Under the pieces are notes generated by a model that made no database searches, was not told the origin of the DNA, and saw nothing but the letters and a program-made list of their open reading frames with translations. Positions 35,547-43,939 of a stretch of 64,000 nt of DNA are shown piece by piece. The first letter of the stretch is position 1; each line of letters opens with the position of its first letter. Made by a program: the position numbers and the translations under genes. This stretch comes from Lysinibacillus sp. B2A1 (GTDB lineage: Bacteria > Bacillota > Bacilli > Bacillales_A > Planococcaceae): NCBI GenBank assembly GCA_002973635.1, contig CP027224.1:3668501-3732500 (forward strand). Reading direction: 5' to 3'.

Positions 35547-35945
35547 ATGAGCATTGAATTTATTACACTAGCACCAACATTATTTCATGTGTTTAAAGCG
35601 GGAGAGTCGAAACCAAAAAAAGAAAAGCGCATGGTTTATGGACAAGCTACATCAGACGCAAATGGTATAGCTACTTTTTATTTTACAGACAATGCATTAG
35701 CTAATGGTAATCCGCTATTATCAACTATTGACTTTGCAGTGTCAAGCGTATATTCTACAAATCCCTCAATAAATTTAAGGCCAAGAGTACAAATGAGAGA
35801 GAAGAATATTACTGGAAAATATGTCTCTGCTAATGTTACAAATATTAGTGGTGTAACAGTTTTAGGAATTAGTGTATTAGGTTCAGAAAATCCAGTAAGT
35901 GGAGTTATTGTAGATTTTATGATTTTAGGCAGTTTTGATAGTTAA
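35547..35945 (+). CDS. Phage-like structural protein, 132 aa
   Basis: Beta-rich sequence ending VSGVIVDFMILGSFDS, with the run ATSDANGIATFYFTDNALAN; it resembles small tail-fibre or receptor-binding domain proteins of phages in style, though no family is recognised. Start ATG is chosen 8 bases after AAAGGAG; a longer frame lacks a ribosome site. It lies near an integrase relic, supporting phage ancestry. Confidence 0.6.
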   Translation: MSIEFITLAPTLFHVFKAGESKPKKEKRMVYGQATSDANGIATFYFTDNALANGNPLLSTIDFAVSSVYSTNPSINLRPRVQMREKNITGKYVSANVTNISGVTVLGISVLGSENPVSGVIVDFMILGSFDS

Positions 35946-36196
35946 AAGAAAGCAACAAATAGTTTGTTAAGACCCATCATATATCAACTACACTTCCTCC
36001 CTTCATGTTATCCGCTTCTTATTCAACGACATAAAATCTTTCTGTCCTATTTGTAGCTGCTAGCATGTGTTGAATGCTTGTACCACAATCAAAAATGTAA
36101 ATTAACATCACGCGACTGAATATAATAATTGATAAATCCAGCTATCCTTATTTTGAAAAGCATATTTTAATATTGAAAAGAATTAATTCAAATTCC

Positions 36197-36577
36197 ATTG
36201 ACTATGAGCATAACAAAATCTATATTAATAAACAGTTGCACTTTGATGAGGAAAACAAGGTATTCTCATTTACTCCCTAAAAATAAAAAATCGCACTCTT
36301 TATGTGTGAATAAAAATATATGCCATTACCATAGACTAGCTACACCAGTTCATTAACGAGAGCTTGGTCAAAATTTGTTAAAATGAATGAGTTGAAATAT
36401 AAAAATTCACACTGTCTTAGAAATATCTTCGCTTCTTATAATGGTTATGGAGTAATTTTCAAGACTATACAAGAGCAATTGAATCATGCTCATGTTAATA
36501 TATCTATAAGTACTTATGGTCCCTTAACTGATGAAGTTAAAGTCAAAGATTTGAAGATATTTAACAAGTTAATGTAG
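36197..36577 (+). pseudogene. Tyrosine integrase relic
   Basis: Two pieces in the same frame: 36197-36277 reads IDYEHNKIYINKQLHFDEEN and on to VFSFTP, as in the mid-domain of phage integrases. 36383-36577 reads SHCLRNIFASYNGYGVIFKT and then IQEQLNHAHVNISISTYGPL, the C-terminal catalytic H-x-x-R...H...Y region with HCLR, LNHA and the Tyr. Stops and a deletion lie between, so it is dead. Confidence 0.75.
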
Positions 36578-36661
36578 ATTAGTTGCTTCTTTATTGCTCG
36601 TTTAATTCAACCTATATAAAACCTTATATATACCAACGTTTTCATTAAAGGAGGTATCAAA

Positions 36662-36724
36662 ATGAAAGCATTCTATTGTAATGCATGCTCTAGACCTTCC
36701 CTATTACAGGTCAAAGAGGTCTAA
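36662..36724 (+). CDS. 20-aa leader peptide upstream of the EF-G-binding protein gene
   Basis: AAAGGAGG, 7 bases, ATG; product MKAFYCNACSRPSLLQVKEV. It lies 73 bp before the EF-G-binding protein gene. Bases at its 3' end (AAAGAGGTC) can pair with GATCTCTTT downstream, in competition with another hairpin, as in a translation attenuator. The CxxC could alternatively mark a truncated zinc ribbon. Confidence 0.5.
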   Translation: MKAFYCNACSRPSLLQVKEV

Positions 36725-36791
36725 GTAAAATAAATGATTTGAATGATCTCTTTAGGCCATCATTTTTCAAAAGCCTAATACACAGGAGTGA
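36691..36791 (+). promoter_or_regulatory. Candidate attenuator of the EF-G-binding protein gene
   Basis: Competing pairings: TAGACC (36691) with GGTCTA (36718); AAAGAGGTC (36713) with GATCTCTTT (36745); TTTGAATGAT (about 36738) with ATCATTTTTCAAA (36759), with a bulge; TTAGGC (36752) with GCCTAA (36773), the last next to the ribosome site AGGAGTG. Ribosome stalling on the leader ORF would change which forms. Confidence 0.4.
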
Positions 36792-36797
36792 TTTCAT

Positions 36798-37448
36798 ATG
36801 AATAATCAAACTATACAGCCGTTTTTAACGGTCGCAAACTACCATTTACTTGAACAACAAATGAATAAATTATTGCAAGCACTAGCTACGACAAAAGATA
36901 AAAATGTCATCCTTGCCGTACATGGCATTATCGATAGCGACATTAGGTCAAAATTATCGCTTACTGATGCGCAAGCACAATTAATAGAACAGGTCTTTTC
37001 TGTGATGGATCGTGCACAGGGGGAAGAGTATTTAGCACAATTAATTCCCTATGTTATTCCCTTTAAAGCCATCACAGCAAGCACACTGAAAAATCTATTT
37101 AAAAAAGAGAAAAAATTAAAGCTACCAAAGCTTGAAGAGATGGATTTTCAGCACATTAGTTATTTAGCCTGGGATGACCCTGGTACACATCGAAAATACA
37201 TCGTAATCGAGCAAGGTGAACAACTAAAAGCAATCAAAGGCACATTCTCCAACACAACCATTCGAGGTATATGTGCCCTTTGCAATCGGCATTCTGATGT
37301 AGGTCTATTGACAACCACTGTCAAAGGAAATATCGTCGGAACGTTCACCAATCATAGTAATTATATTTGCGCAGATAGCCAGGCTTGTAATCAGCATGTA
37401 ACGGATATAGAAAAGACACAGGCATTTTTTGAGCGCATCACACAATAA
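36798..37448 (+). CDS. FusB-like elongation factor G-binding protein
   Basis: 216 aa. An N-terminal helical bundle (about 1-85) precedes a C-terminal treble-clef zinc finger with ligands in RGICALCNRHSDVG and ICADSQACNQHV, the FusB/FBP layout. These proteins bind EF-G and free it from stalled ribosomes; some give fusidic-acid resistance. Whether this one does is not shown by sequence. A leader ORF and alternative hairpins precede it. Confidence 0.88.
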   Translation: MNNQTIQPFLTVANYHLLEQQMNKLLQALATTKDKNVILAVHGIIDSDIRSKLSLTDAQAQLIEQVFSVMDRAQGEEYLAQLIPYVIPFKAITASTLKNLFKKEKKLKLPKLEEMDFQHISYLAWDDPGTHRKYIVIEQGEQLKAIKGTFSNTTIRGICALCNRHSDVGLLTTTVKGNIVGTFTNHSNYICADSQACNQHVTDIEKTQAFFERITQ

Positions 37449-37460
37449 ATAATGAAACGT

Positions 37461-39294
37461 AAAAAGAGGCTGGGACATAACTAGCTTCAATTCGTGAGAA
37501 ATCCGACTTTGAATTCATTCAAAGTCGGATTTCTCTATCTTTTATGTTGTCTCCAAATAGCTTTTAGCTAATGGCTGTGAATTTTCTTAAATTCACGGCC
37601 ATTAATGCGAGGCCCATCTCGTTTTCCACCTTCGATTTTCCTCGTACAGAAAATCGAGTGAAACGCAAATTAGCCTTCAAGAATCCAAAAACTGGTTCCA
37701 CGTCAATTTTGCGTTGACGATAAAGGGTACTCGTTTTTTCTTCTGAAAGCTTTGCTCTCACATATTCTTTTTGTTGTTCCCACTTCTCATTCACCATTAA
37801 CTTACGATTATTTCCTTCTTTTGCTTTTGTACATAATGAACGGAGGGGGCATCCGGAACAGTCTTCACATTCATATACCTTAAACTCACGCGTGAAATCA
37901 TACTTATCCGTTTTCGTGGTACGATATTTAAATACAAGATGTTGTTGGTTTGGGCATGTGTATCGATCATTTTCTTTATCATAATCCCAGTTCGCTGTAT
38001 TGAATTCGTTTTGCTTATACGTTTTCTTCTGTTCTTTTACATACATGGTGTACGTGATTAAAGCTTCTCGCTTACGATTCGAAAGGATATCATCATAATT
38101 TTGTTCACTGCCATATCCGGCATCTGCGACGATGTGTTTTGGTAGCTTAAAATAATGTTGTTCGATTTCATCTAAAAATGGGATTAATGTACGTGTATCC
38201 GCTGGGTTTGGAAAAATGCTGTAGGCAAGCGCATACTGACCTTCTGTTGCCACTTGTATGTTATAACCTGCCTTCAATTGACCATTTTTCATATAGTCAT
38301 CTTTCATACGCATAAATGTCGCATCTGGGTCTGTTTTCGAATAACTATTTCGTTCGTCAAAGATTTCGAAGTCTCTTTGGTATTTTAGTTTGCGTTCAAT
38401 ATAGTCGATTAATTGTTTGCGGGCTTTCTTTGGGAATTTCCGTTCCGTTCTTAAAGCCTTTCGCTCTGCTACATCTGATGAGTCCTCAATTTTTCGATCA
38501 TATTCAGCGATCGCTTCATCTACTTTTTCGACCATTTGAGCGAGGTCTTCCAATGCTAATTCCTTTTCATTTTCCCGTTCAATTTCTGGGATGATTTCTT
38601 TTTCAAGTAGTTCATCGTATAGCTGGTTTGACTTTTCAATTAGTCCGTTATGATATTTCTCAATCGACTTTTTCCACACGAATGTAAATTTGTTGGCATT
38701 CGCTTCAATCTTAGTTCCGTCGATAAAAATAGCTTCATTCTCAATCAGCTTTTCTTGCACAAGCTGACAACGAAATTGGACAAAACATTGGCGTAATAAT
38801 TCCTTTACCGCTGGATGAACACGAAAACGATTAATTGTTCGATAGCTCGGTTCATAACCTTGAGCTAACCACATCATTCGAACACTGTCTTTTACGAGAT
38901 CTTCAATTTTTCTTCCAGAGAAAACCGATTGGGTGTAAGCACACAGAATAATTTTTAACATCATTCGTGGATGATAAGCGGGACAACCCGTGCTTCTAAG
39001 AAATAAATCCAACGCTTCATTTGGAATACTTTCCACTAAATCATTGATGGCGTAGGCGATATCATTTTCTTGAAGTTTTATTTCTAAATCTAACGGTAAA
39101 ACAACTTGATTCATGTTATAATCTTTAAACATAAGGACCCTTCTTTCGTATAAAAGTTTTGTTGTGGTGACTTAATTTTATCAGATGTGGTCCTTATTTT
39201 TTATGACAAAAATTCAAAACCGGTGAAATTTTACTGATCGTAAAATTTCACCGGCTTTTTAGTTTAGAGAAGGGTTTTGTCCCAGCCTCTTTTT
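37461..39294 (-). mobile_element. IS1182-family insertion sequence
   Basis: Terminal repeats AAAAAGAGGCTGGGACATAAC (left) and, read inward from the right, AAAAAGAGGCTGGGACAAAAC differ at one base. It lies only 4 bp after the stop codon of the polymerase gene on the same strand, and about 12 bp after the EF-G-binding protein gene stop. Confidence 0.9.
37564..39132 (-). CDS. IS1182-family transposase
   Basis: 522 aa. The N-terminal DUF772 region contains CPAYHPRMMLKIILCAY and SVRMMWLAQGYEPSYRTINR; the DDE domain has FIDGTKIEANANKFTF and IVADAGYGSEQNYD; the C-terminal zinc-like cysteines are in CEDCSGCPLRSLC; and the end reads VEPVFGFLKANLRFTRFSVR. Full length, possibly active. Confidence 0.93.
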   Translation of the reverse strand: MFKDYNMNQVVLPLDLEIKLQENDIAYAINDLVESIPNEALDLFLRSTGCPAYHPRMMLKIILCAYTQSVFSGRKIEDLVKDSVRMMWLAQGYEPSYRTINRFRVHPAVKELLRQCFVQFRCQLVQEKLIENEAIFIDGTKIEANANKFTFVWKKSIEKYHNGLIEKSNQLYDELLEKEIIPEIERENEKELALEDLAQMVEKVDEAIAEYDRKIEDSSDVAERKALRTERKFPKKARKQLIDYIERKLKYQRDFEIFDERNSYSKTDPDATFMRMKDDYMKNGQLKAGYNIQVATEGQYALAYSIFPNPADTRTLIPFLDEIEQHYFKLPKHIVADAGYGSEQNYDDILSNRKREALITYTMYVKEQKKTYKQNEFNTANWDYDKENDRYTCPNQQHLVFKYRTTKTDKYDFTREFKVYECEDCSGCPLRSLCTKAKEGNNRKLMVNEKWEQQKEYVRAKLSEEKTSTLYRQRKIDVEPVFGFLKANLRFTRFSVRGKSKVENEMGLALMAVNLRKFTAIS

Positions 39295-39298
39295 GCCT

Positions 39299-40582
39299 TT
39301 AATAACGGACAGTCTGTTTATCCATTTTAATAACGGAAGATGCAATGATAACAAAGCCTAACATCAAAACTAAGATTAAATCAAGTAATCCTGTATGCAT
39401 TGAAACTGTGAAAAGCGTAATGATAAATGCATAAGCAACTGAATGGAAACTACGGATACCCTCTTGCTTCACCTTATTATAAACAAGTGAAATTAAGACA
39501 CCGTAAAGGAAGAAACCAATCGCCACTAACAAATAGCCACCATCTAAAAACAATTGACCAATAAAGGTTGGCGTAGTCGTGCGATTTTCACGTGTGATAA
39601 TTATTCCCTTCTCTACACTAATCGAATTGACAACCTCTGATACCTTCATTCGAGGTGAAATTTGCTTACCAGGTAATACTGTACTAAAAATTCCTTTATG
39701 GATTTGACCATGTAAATAGCCTTCCTGTTGTGTATATTCAATAATTGTACTTAACACAATATGACTAGTCACACTTTCCGCATTAATGGCACGTATCCAT
39801 TGTGGGGTTAAGTTCACCTTTTGTTCAGCCGTTAATAGCTTCTCTCTTGCCTCTTCTTCCAACAACTCAATATCTGGCTGATCTCGCTTATTGAATGCTA
39901 ATGATTGATCCTCCGATATTACTCGTAAAAAACTAAACATGGAGAATGCAAAACCAATAACAAACAACGTTGTTAAAAACCATGTTAGTTTCACTCGTTT
40001 CACTACGTAGTGAAAAATGATAATGCCAGTAAACAACATAATAATCAATGGTGTTCGGTAAGCCATTAATAAAAATAAGAACATTACAGCCGCAAAAACA
40101 GCACCATATATGCATGCCTTTTTCCAGTTCATATGCTTTTCTAATATCATTTTGTACGACAAGAGCAATAAAACGCCAAACCATAGTAATTGACTAAAGA
40201 AGTTCAGCTTTGGATCTAGATTCCGGCGATTAGATTCATCAGAAATACCAAATCCGCCCTCAAACGTCATTAATATATAAGCACCTAAACCAAGAATAGT
40301 AAGAAACACAATAAAATGAATCACATATCTGCTTAAAAATGACAGACCAAATGAAGGAATGGTCCATTGTAGTTTGTCAATAACGTAAACACCTATGTAA
40401 TAGCAAATCACTGCTAAAATAACGGGTGGCCAAATCGATACAGTTATATTAAATTGTTCAAACTTATGCCAATCAAACATACTTGTGAAAAAATAGAGTA
40501 CTAAAATAAAGGGTAAAAAGAAATACGGTGAAAATGTATCGATTTTATTTAATTTTCCAAAAAATTGTTTCATGCTTTTCAC
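39299..40582 (-). CDS. O-antigen/oligosaccharide polymerase-like membrane protein
   Basis: About 427 aa, ten or more membrane helices, with one long extracytoplasmic loop (about residues 225-340) as in Wzy-type repeat-unit polymerases. It may link sugar repeat units of a capsule or exopolysaccharide, but no glycosyltransferase genes are near. Start is uncertain: AGGAGG lies 15 bases before the GTG taken here, with a small CATCC/GGATG hairpin between; an upstream TTG and a later ATG (40573) are alternatives. Confidence 0.7.
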   Translation of the reverse strand: MKSMKQFFGKLNKIDTFSPYFFLPFILVLYFFTSMFDWHKFEQFNITVSIWPPVILAVICYYIGVYVIDKLQWTIPSFGLSFLSRYVIHFIVFLTILGLGAYILMTFEGGFGISDESNRRNLDPKLNFFSQLLWFGVLLLLSYKMILEKHMNWKKACIYGAVFAAVMFLFLLMAYRTPLIIMLFTGIIIFHYVVKRVKLTWFLTTLFVIGFAFSMFSFLRVISEDQSLAFNKRDQPDIELLEEEAREKLLTAEQKVNLTPQWIRAINAESVTSHIVLSTIIEYTQQEGYLHGQIHKGIFSTVLPGKQISPRMKVSEVVNSISVEKGIIITRENRTTTPTFIGQLFLDGGYLLVAIGFFLYGVLISLVYNKVKQEGIRSFHSVAYAFIITLFTVSMHTGLLDLILVLMLGFVIIASSVIKMDKQTVRY

Positions 40583-40719
40583 ATCCGAGGATGCATTCCC
40601 TCCTAATATCAAACTATATTACTATATATGTAAAACAAAAATAGTATAGCTAACTTAGCACCTTACTATTTTTGTATATAAAAAACATTATTTTAAAATT
40701 CATACAGAATAGTCTGAGA

Positions 40720-40753
40720 AAAAGCCATTCACGACCTAGCGTGAATGGCTTTT
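40720..40753. terminator. Bidirectional terminator at the prophage edge
   Basis: AAAAGCCATTCACG/CGTGAATGGCTTTT perfect 14-bp stem with 6-base loop. Confidence 0.85.
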
Positions 40754-40913
40754 CATTGTTATGACAACCATTTTGGAGGAGTATTTTTCTCCCAGAGTTC
40801 AAACGTATTCGTAATGGTTGCTTTTCTATAAGTAGACTATAAGTATATCAAGCATTCATATTATATCATATTTTCTATTTTTAGTATTATTGTATATTCC
40901 AGTATGTCATTAT

Positions 40914-40931
40914 GGGGTACTTCTGGGGTAC
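40914..40931. other. GGGGTAC direct repeat near the prophage left edge
   Basis: GGGGTACTTCTGGGGTAC sits just outside the first phage-like gene, downstream of a strong terminator. Short GGGGTAC repeats could be part of an attachment region, but the other end of the prophage is outside the window. Confidence 0.3.
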
Positions 40932-40935
40932 AGGA

Positions 40936-41259
40936 CTATATAACAACATTCATACTTTCTTTCGTAACATTAATACCGAATTTATTTAGTTCATTATAAA
41001 TTATCTGACTATCTTCAACACCCTGACGATAACTATATTCAAGGAAAATGGATTCCACTATAAACCAAGCACTTTCTAATTCTTTCAATAGTTTTCTTTG
41101 TTCATCATTAGATAATGCTTGTCTTAACATATCCATTAGAGTAACTGCTTTTATATTGGCAGTTTGGTATTCAGGATCATTAATACATTTTCTGTACGCA
41201 ATTTGATGAATTTGTTCATCAATAATCTCATCGAAAGCAACATTAATAGTATTTACCAT
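40936..41259 (-). CDS. Phage-associated hypothetical protein, 107 aa
   Basis: Helical, acidic; MVNTINVAFDEIIDEQIHQI start chosen behind GAGGAGGG. It resembles DUF6809-type small proteins of Firmicutes phages in pattern. First gene inside the presumed prophage edge. Confidence 0.6.
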   Translation of the reverse strand: MVNTINVAFDEIIDEQIHQIAYRKCINDPEYQTANIKAVTLMDMLRQALSNDEQRKLLKELESAWFIVESIFLEYSYRQGVEDSQIIYNELNKFGINVTKESMNVVI

Positions 41260-41358
41260 TTTTACCCTCCTCAAATGAGGACACCCACTTTTAATTACAA
41301 CTGTTTTTGGTTATAATGATTATAGTTTTATTGGGTGGATGTCACTCGAATTTTTCCA

Positions 41359-41397
41359 CATCTCAAGTTGCAGCTTGAGGTGTGTTTTTTTATTTTC
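41359..41397 (+). terminator. Orphan plus-strand terminator
   Basis: CACATCTCAAG/CTTGAGGTGTG stem followed by TTTTTTTATTTT. No plus-strand gene precedes it; a TATAAT box at 41312 leaves open a short RNA. Confidence 0.5.
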
Positions 41398-41561
41398 TGG
41401 ACTAAAATATCAATCATCTCCGTTACAGATTCCAGAACAAAGGTTCCCCTTATTTACTGTTACTTTTATGGTAGCATTGTCAACATTATTTTTAAATGGG
41501 TTTCACACCCATTCGAAAAATAAATGTTACTTTTCGTCAAAATCCGACAAAATTCTCTGAT

Positions 41562-41765
41562 TTATAGTGTGATAATGGCAACAAATTCTCCATTAAATGT
41601 TAAAATCACTTTTCTTACCACAAATCTACGCTTGCATTTGTACAAGCCATAAAAGGCTAAATTGCCATCCTCTTCTCCATAAGTATAAATTCTTAAAAAA
41701 ATGCATTTCGTTCGGATGCGTTCAAAACAACGAATAGCTATAAGGTATAATGTCTCGATGTCCAT
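41562..41765 (-). CDS. Possible small phage protein, 67 aa
   Basis: Basic, beta-rich C-terminus (RRFVVRKVILTFNGEFVAII). The ATG lacks a clear ribosome site. Kept as a low-confidence gene because nothing else explains the stretch. Confidence 0.3.
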   Translation of the reverse strand: MDIETLYLIAIRCFERIRTKCIFLRIYTYGEEDGNLAFYGLYKCKRRFVVRKVILTFNGEFVAIITL

Positions 41766-41858
41766 GCTTTAGTATTTGTGAATTTATTTAAAACTAATCT
41801 TGTCTATCTATAAAAATAAGCCACTCACTATAATATGAGCGGCATTTAATACAACCTT

Positions 41859-42758
41859 TTATATAACTTCATGTACTTTATCAAAATCAAATCCTTTAAA
41901 AGATGTAATTCTCAGCATTCCAGATTGAGTTTTTTCTAAATATTGAACTTTGCAATACAACCTTGGCTCCAGCCAAATCATGTCTCTATCTACCTTCGTT
42001 ACAATCTGCTTTGCAATTTCTCTAAATGCCCTTTTTTCCTCAGGTTTAAAGCCGAACTCTACATTTGCAAGTGGTTTATATTTACCATTACTTAATTGCT
42101 TCCCTACCAGCATAGTAAAAGGATTTTCTTTGTAGCCTAAAATGGTAACATCCATTACTTTAAAATGCTTATATTTCAGCCAATCATGCGATCTGTGATT
42201 AGTTTTGTATGTGGAATTACTTTGCTTTCCTACTATACCTTCCATGCCCTTGTCCTTAGTTAGTTTAAAAATATCGCTGCCGTTACCTACTATTGAAGGT
42301 GTCACAAGTAAACTATTTGAAGGTTCGATAATTGACGATAAGATTTCTTTGCGCTCCACTAAAGGCTGATTTGTATGGGGCTTATCAGTCGCTAATATAT
42401 CAAAAGCAATAAAAGTAGCTGGATGAGTTATAGTAGCTTGTTCAATCTTGCTTTTATTAGTGAGCATGCCTCTGAAAGCAAAGTCATCAAATACAGATAC
42501 ACCGTTTCGCAAGACTACACCTTCGCAGTCTATGATTGCTGTGTTCTCCTTAATAGAACGACCAACTTCTTGAAGCTCAGGAAACTTAGCTGTAACGTTG
42601 TTTCCATGCCGTGTATAAGCCTCTACTCTGTCACCCAATTTATGCAAAAGGATGCGCCAGCCATCCCATTTTATATCGTAAATCCAATTTGGATCATCAA
42701 CTATTTCATTGTTGTTACCCATATGAAGTAACATTGGTTTAATTGGAGTAAATAACAT
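41859..42758 (-). CDS. ATP-dependent DNA ligase
   Basis: 299 aa. Nucleotidyltransferase motif I YDIKWDGWR (Lys about 30), motif III-like AFDILATDKP, motif IV EGIVGKQ and motif V WLKYKH are all present, then an OB-fold to the C-terminus. It is the LigD/LigB-type ligase domain without polymerase or nuclease, and no Ku gene is adjacent. Located at the prophage end beside damage-inducible YolD genes, it may serve phage DNA repair or joining. Confidence 0.9.
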   Translation of the reverse strand: MLFTPIKPMLLHMGNNNEIVDDPNWIYDIKWDGWRILLHKLGDRVEAYTRHGNNVTAKFPELQEVGRSIKENTAIIDCEGVVLRNGVSVFDDFAFRGMLTNKSKIEQATITHPATFIAFDILATDKPHTNQPLVERKEILSSIIEPSNSLLVTPSIVGNGSDIFKLTKDKGMEGIVGKQSNSTYKTNHRSHDWLKYKHFKVMDVTILGYKENPFTMLVGKQLSNGKYKPLANVEFGFKPEEKRAFREIAKQIVTKVDRDMIWLEPRLYCKVQYLEKTQSGMLRITSFKGFDFDKVHEVI

Positions 42759-42847
42759 ATCCTATTCCCCCTTGTCTACCATTATCTCATGTCAGATAAG
42801 ACAAAAATACAAGAAATACAAGGCATGAATGGTAAATAAGTATTATG

Positions 42848-43195
42848 TTATTTGTTTAAGTAACCAAATATTAATTCTTCAACTTGCATCTTTAACGCTT
42901 GCTTCGCATACTGTAGCACCTCATCTTCCCCTTTAGTAGCGATAGTTACCTCACTAAAATGTTCACTAGTTTTAACCCATTTCACAACTCGAATACCTTT
43001 TTGTCCTAACAATCGTTTTTTATTGTAAAAATCATTTCTTATATTTTTTAATAAACCATCTACAACACCTATATAAACTTTAGACATTTTCAACTTTTCA
43101 AGCGATGGATAATCTTGTTGTAAAGACTTTATTGCCATGTCTAATTTTATATACTCGTACAACAAGCTACGATCTTCATGATTAATCATCAGCAT
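42848..43195 (-). CDS. Hypothetical protein downstream of YolD, 115 aa
   Basis: Basic helical protein with no recognised motif. Its start overlaps the end of the preceding YolD-like gene by 14 bp, so they are co-translated. It probably belongs to the damage-inducible set. Confidence 0.65.
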   Translation of the reverse strand: MLMINHEDRSLLYEYIKLDMAIKSLQQDYPSLEKLKMSKVYIGVVDGLLKNIRNDFYNKKRLLGQKGIRVVKWVKTSEHFSEVTIATKGEDEVLQYAKQALKMQVEELIFGYLNK

Positions 43196-43520
43196 CTACC
43201 AACTTCGCAGCTTGAATATCATTAAAAGCAATATGTTTTATGGCTAAATCTGTATCCAATAACATTTCCTTCTTTATTGGGTCCATTCCTGTGACTAATC
43301 CAGTTTTGTCATGTAACTTATTATTATCCCATAGCGTGAGTGTAACAAGCTTTCGTAGCTTTAAAGATCGTTGAATAGTAAGTTCAATCTCCTCTATTTC
43401 CCACTCAGTTAAATCACGCTTTTTATCATAAAACTGTTCTTGCTTCCATTTCTTAATCTCAACTAAATGCTCTGAAAGCATCATCGCTGTCCATTTCATG
43501 TTGCCACGATCACGTATCAT
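43182..43520 (-). CDS. YolD-like family protein
   Basis: 112 aa. MIRDRGNMKWTAMMLSEHLV followed by KKRDLTEWEIEEIE and the C-terminal core GLVTGMDPIKKEM...IAFNDIQAAKLVD fit the YolD family, usually paired with UvrX-type Y-family polymerases in phages and plasmids. No polymerase is adjacent here. Confidence 0.8.
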   Translation of the reverse strand: MIRDRGNMKWTAMMLSEHLVEIKKWKQEQFYDKKRDLTEWEIEEIELTIQRSLKLRKLVTLTLWDNNKLHDKTGLVTGMDPIKKEMLLDTDLAIKHIAFNDIQAAKLVDADD

Positions 43521-43544
43521 TAAAAATCACTCTCCACTAATTAA

Positions 43545-43820
43545 CTAATCAACATCAGAAATACTTAAAATATCTAAGAAATGTACCTTATGAACAATCC
43601 TATATTTATCTTTAATGTGAATTAATCTAGTGTTTGCATCCATTTTTGTGACTATACCTAAGAGTGGTTCTTCCTTTCTATAGATAGAAAAGGCTTTGTA
43701 TTTTGATTCATTCATTGCTTCAGTTAATGTGTATGCGATTTCTTCTAAATCAAACTCGTCTCGATCTAAGTGCTTTGGTTCTTTTTTCTTTGTTGGTGTT
43801 TTTGTTTTAGTTGCCATCAT
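43545..43820 (-). CDS. Second YolD-like protein under a LexA box
   Basis: 91 aa with a basic N-terminus (ATKTKTPTKKKEP) and the YolD-type C-terminal core LGIVTKMDANTRLIHIKD, then VHFLDILSIS. GAGGAGG precedes ATGATG. A LexA-type box GAACAAACGTTC lies about 45 bp upstream, so the YolD module is predicted to be SOS-inducible. Confidence 0.7.
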   Translation of the reverse strand: MMATKTKTPTKKKEPKHLDRDEFDLEEIAYTLTEAMNESKYKAFSIYRKEEPLLGIVTKMDANTRLIHIKDKYRIVHKVHFLDILSISDVD

Positions 43821-43838
43821 TACGCCTCCTCAAAGCAA

Positions 43839-43874
43839 GAACATTTGTTTGTATATATTATAGAACAAACGTTC
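43839..43874. promoter_or_regulatory. LexA (SOS) box and imperfect second box
   Basis: GAACAAACGTTC at 43863-43874 fits the Bacillus LexA consensus GAAC-N4-GTTC. GAACATTTGTTT at 43839-43850 is one base off. They are 24 bp apart in the promoter of the YolD genes. Confidence 0.75.
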
Positions 43875-43892
43875 TTTATTAAGCAATAAAAA

Positions 43893-43932
43893 AATGACCA
43901 GGCTCACAAATTTTTGTGATTACCTGGTCATT
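43893..43932. terminator. Terminator of the prophage late operon
   Basis: AATGACCAGG/CCTGGTCATT arms plus an inner CACAAA/TTTGTG pairing; on the minus strand TTTTTTT follows, just after the amidase stop codon. Confidence 0.85.
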
Positions 43933-43939
43933 AAATGTT

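Noticed and set aside
41335..41560. Two overlapping plus-strand ORFs of about 60-70 codons
   Set aside because: They span a hairpin terminator and lack ribosome sites.
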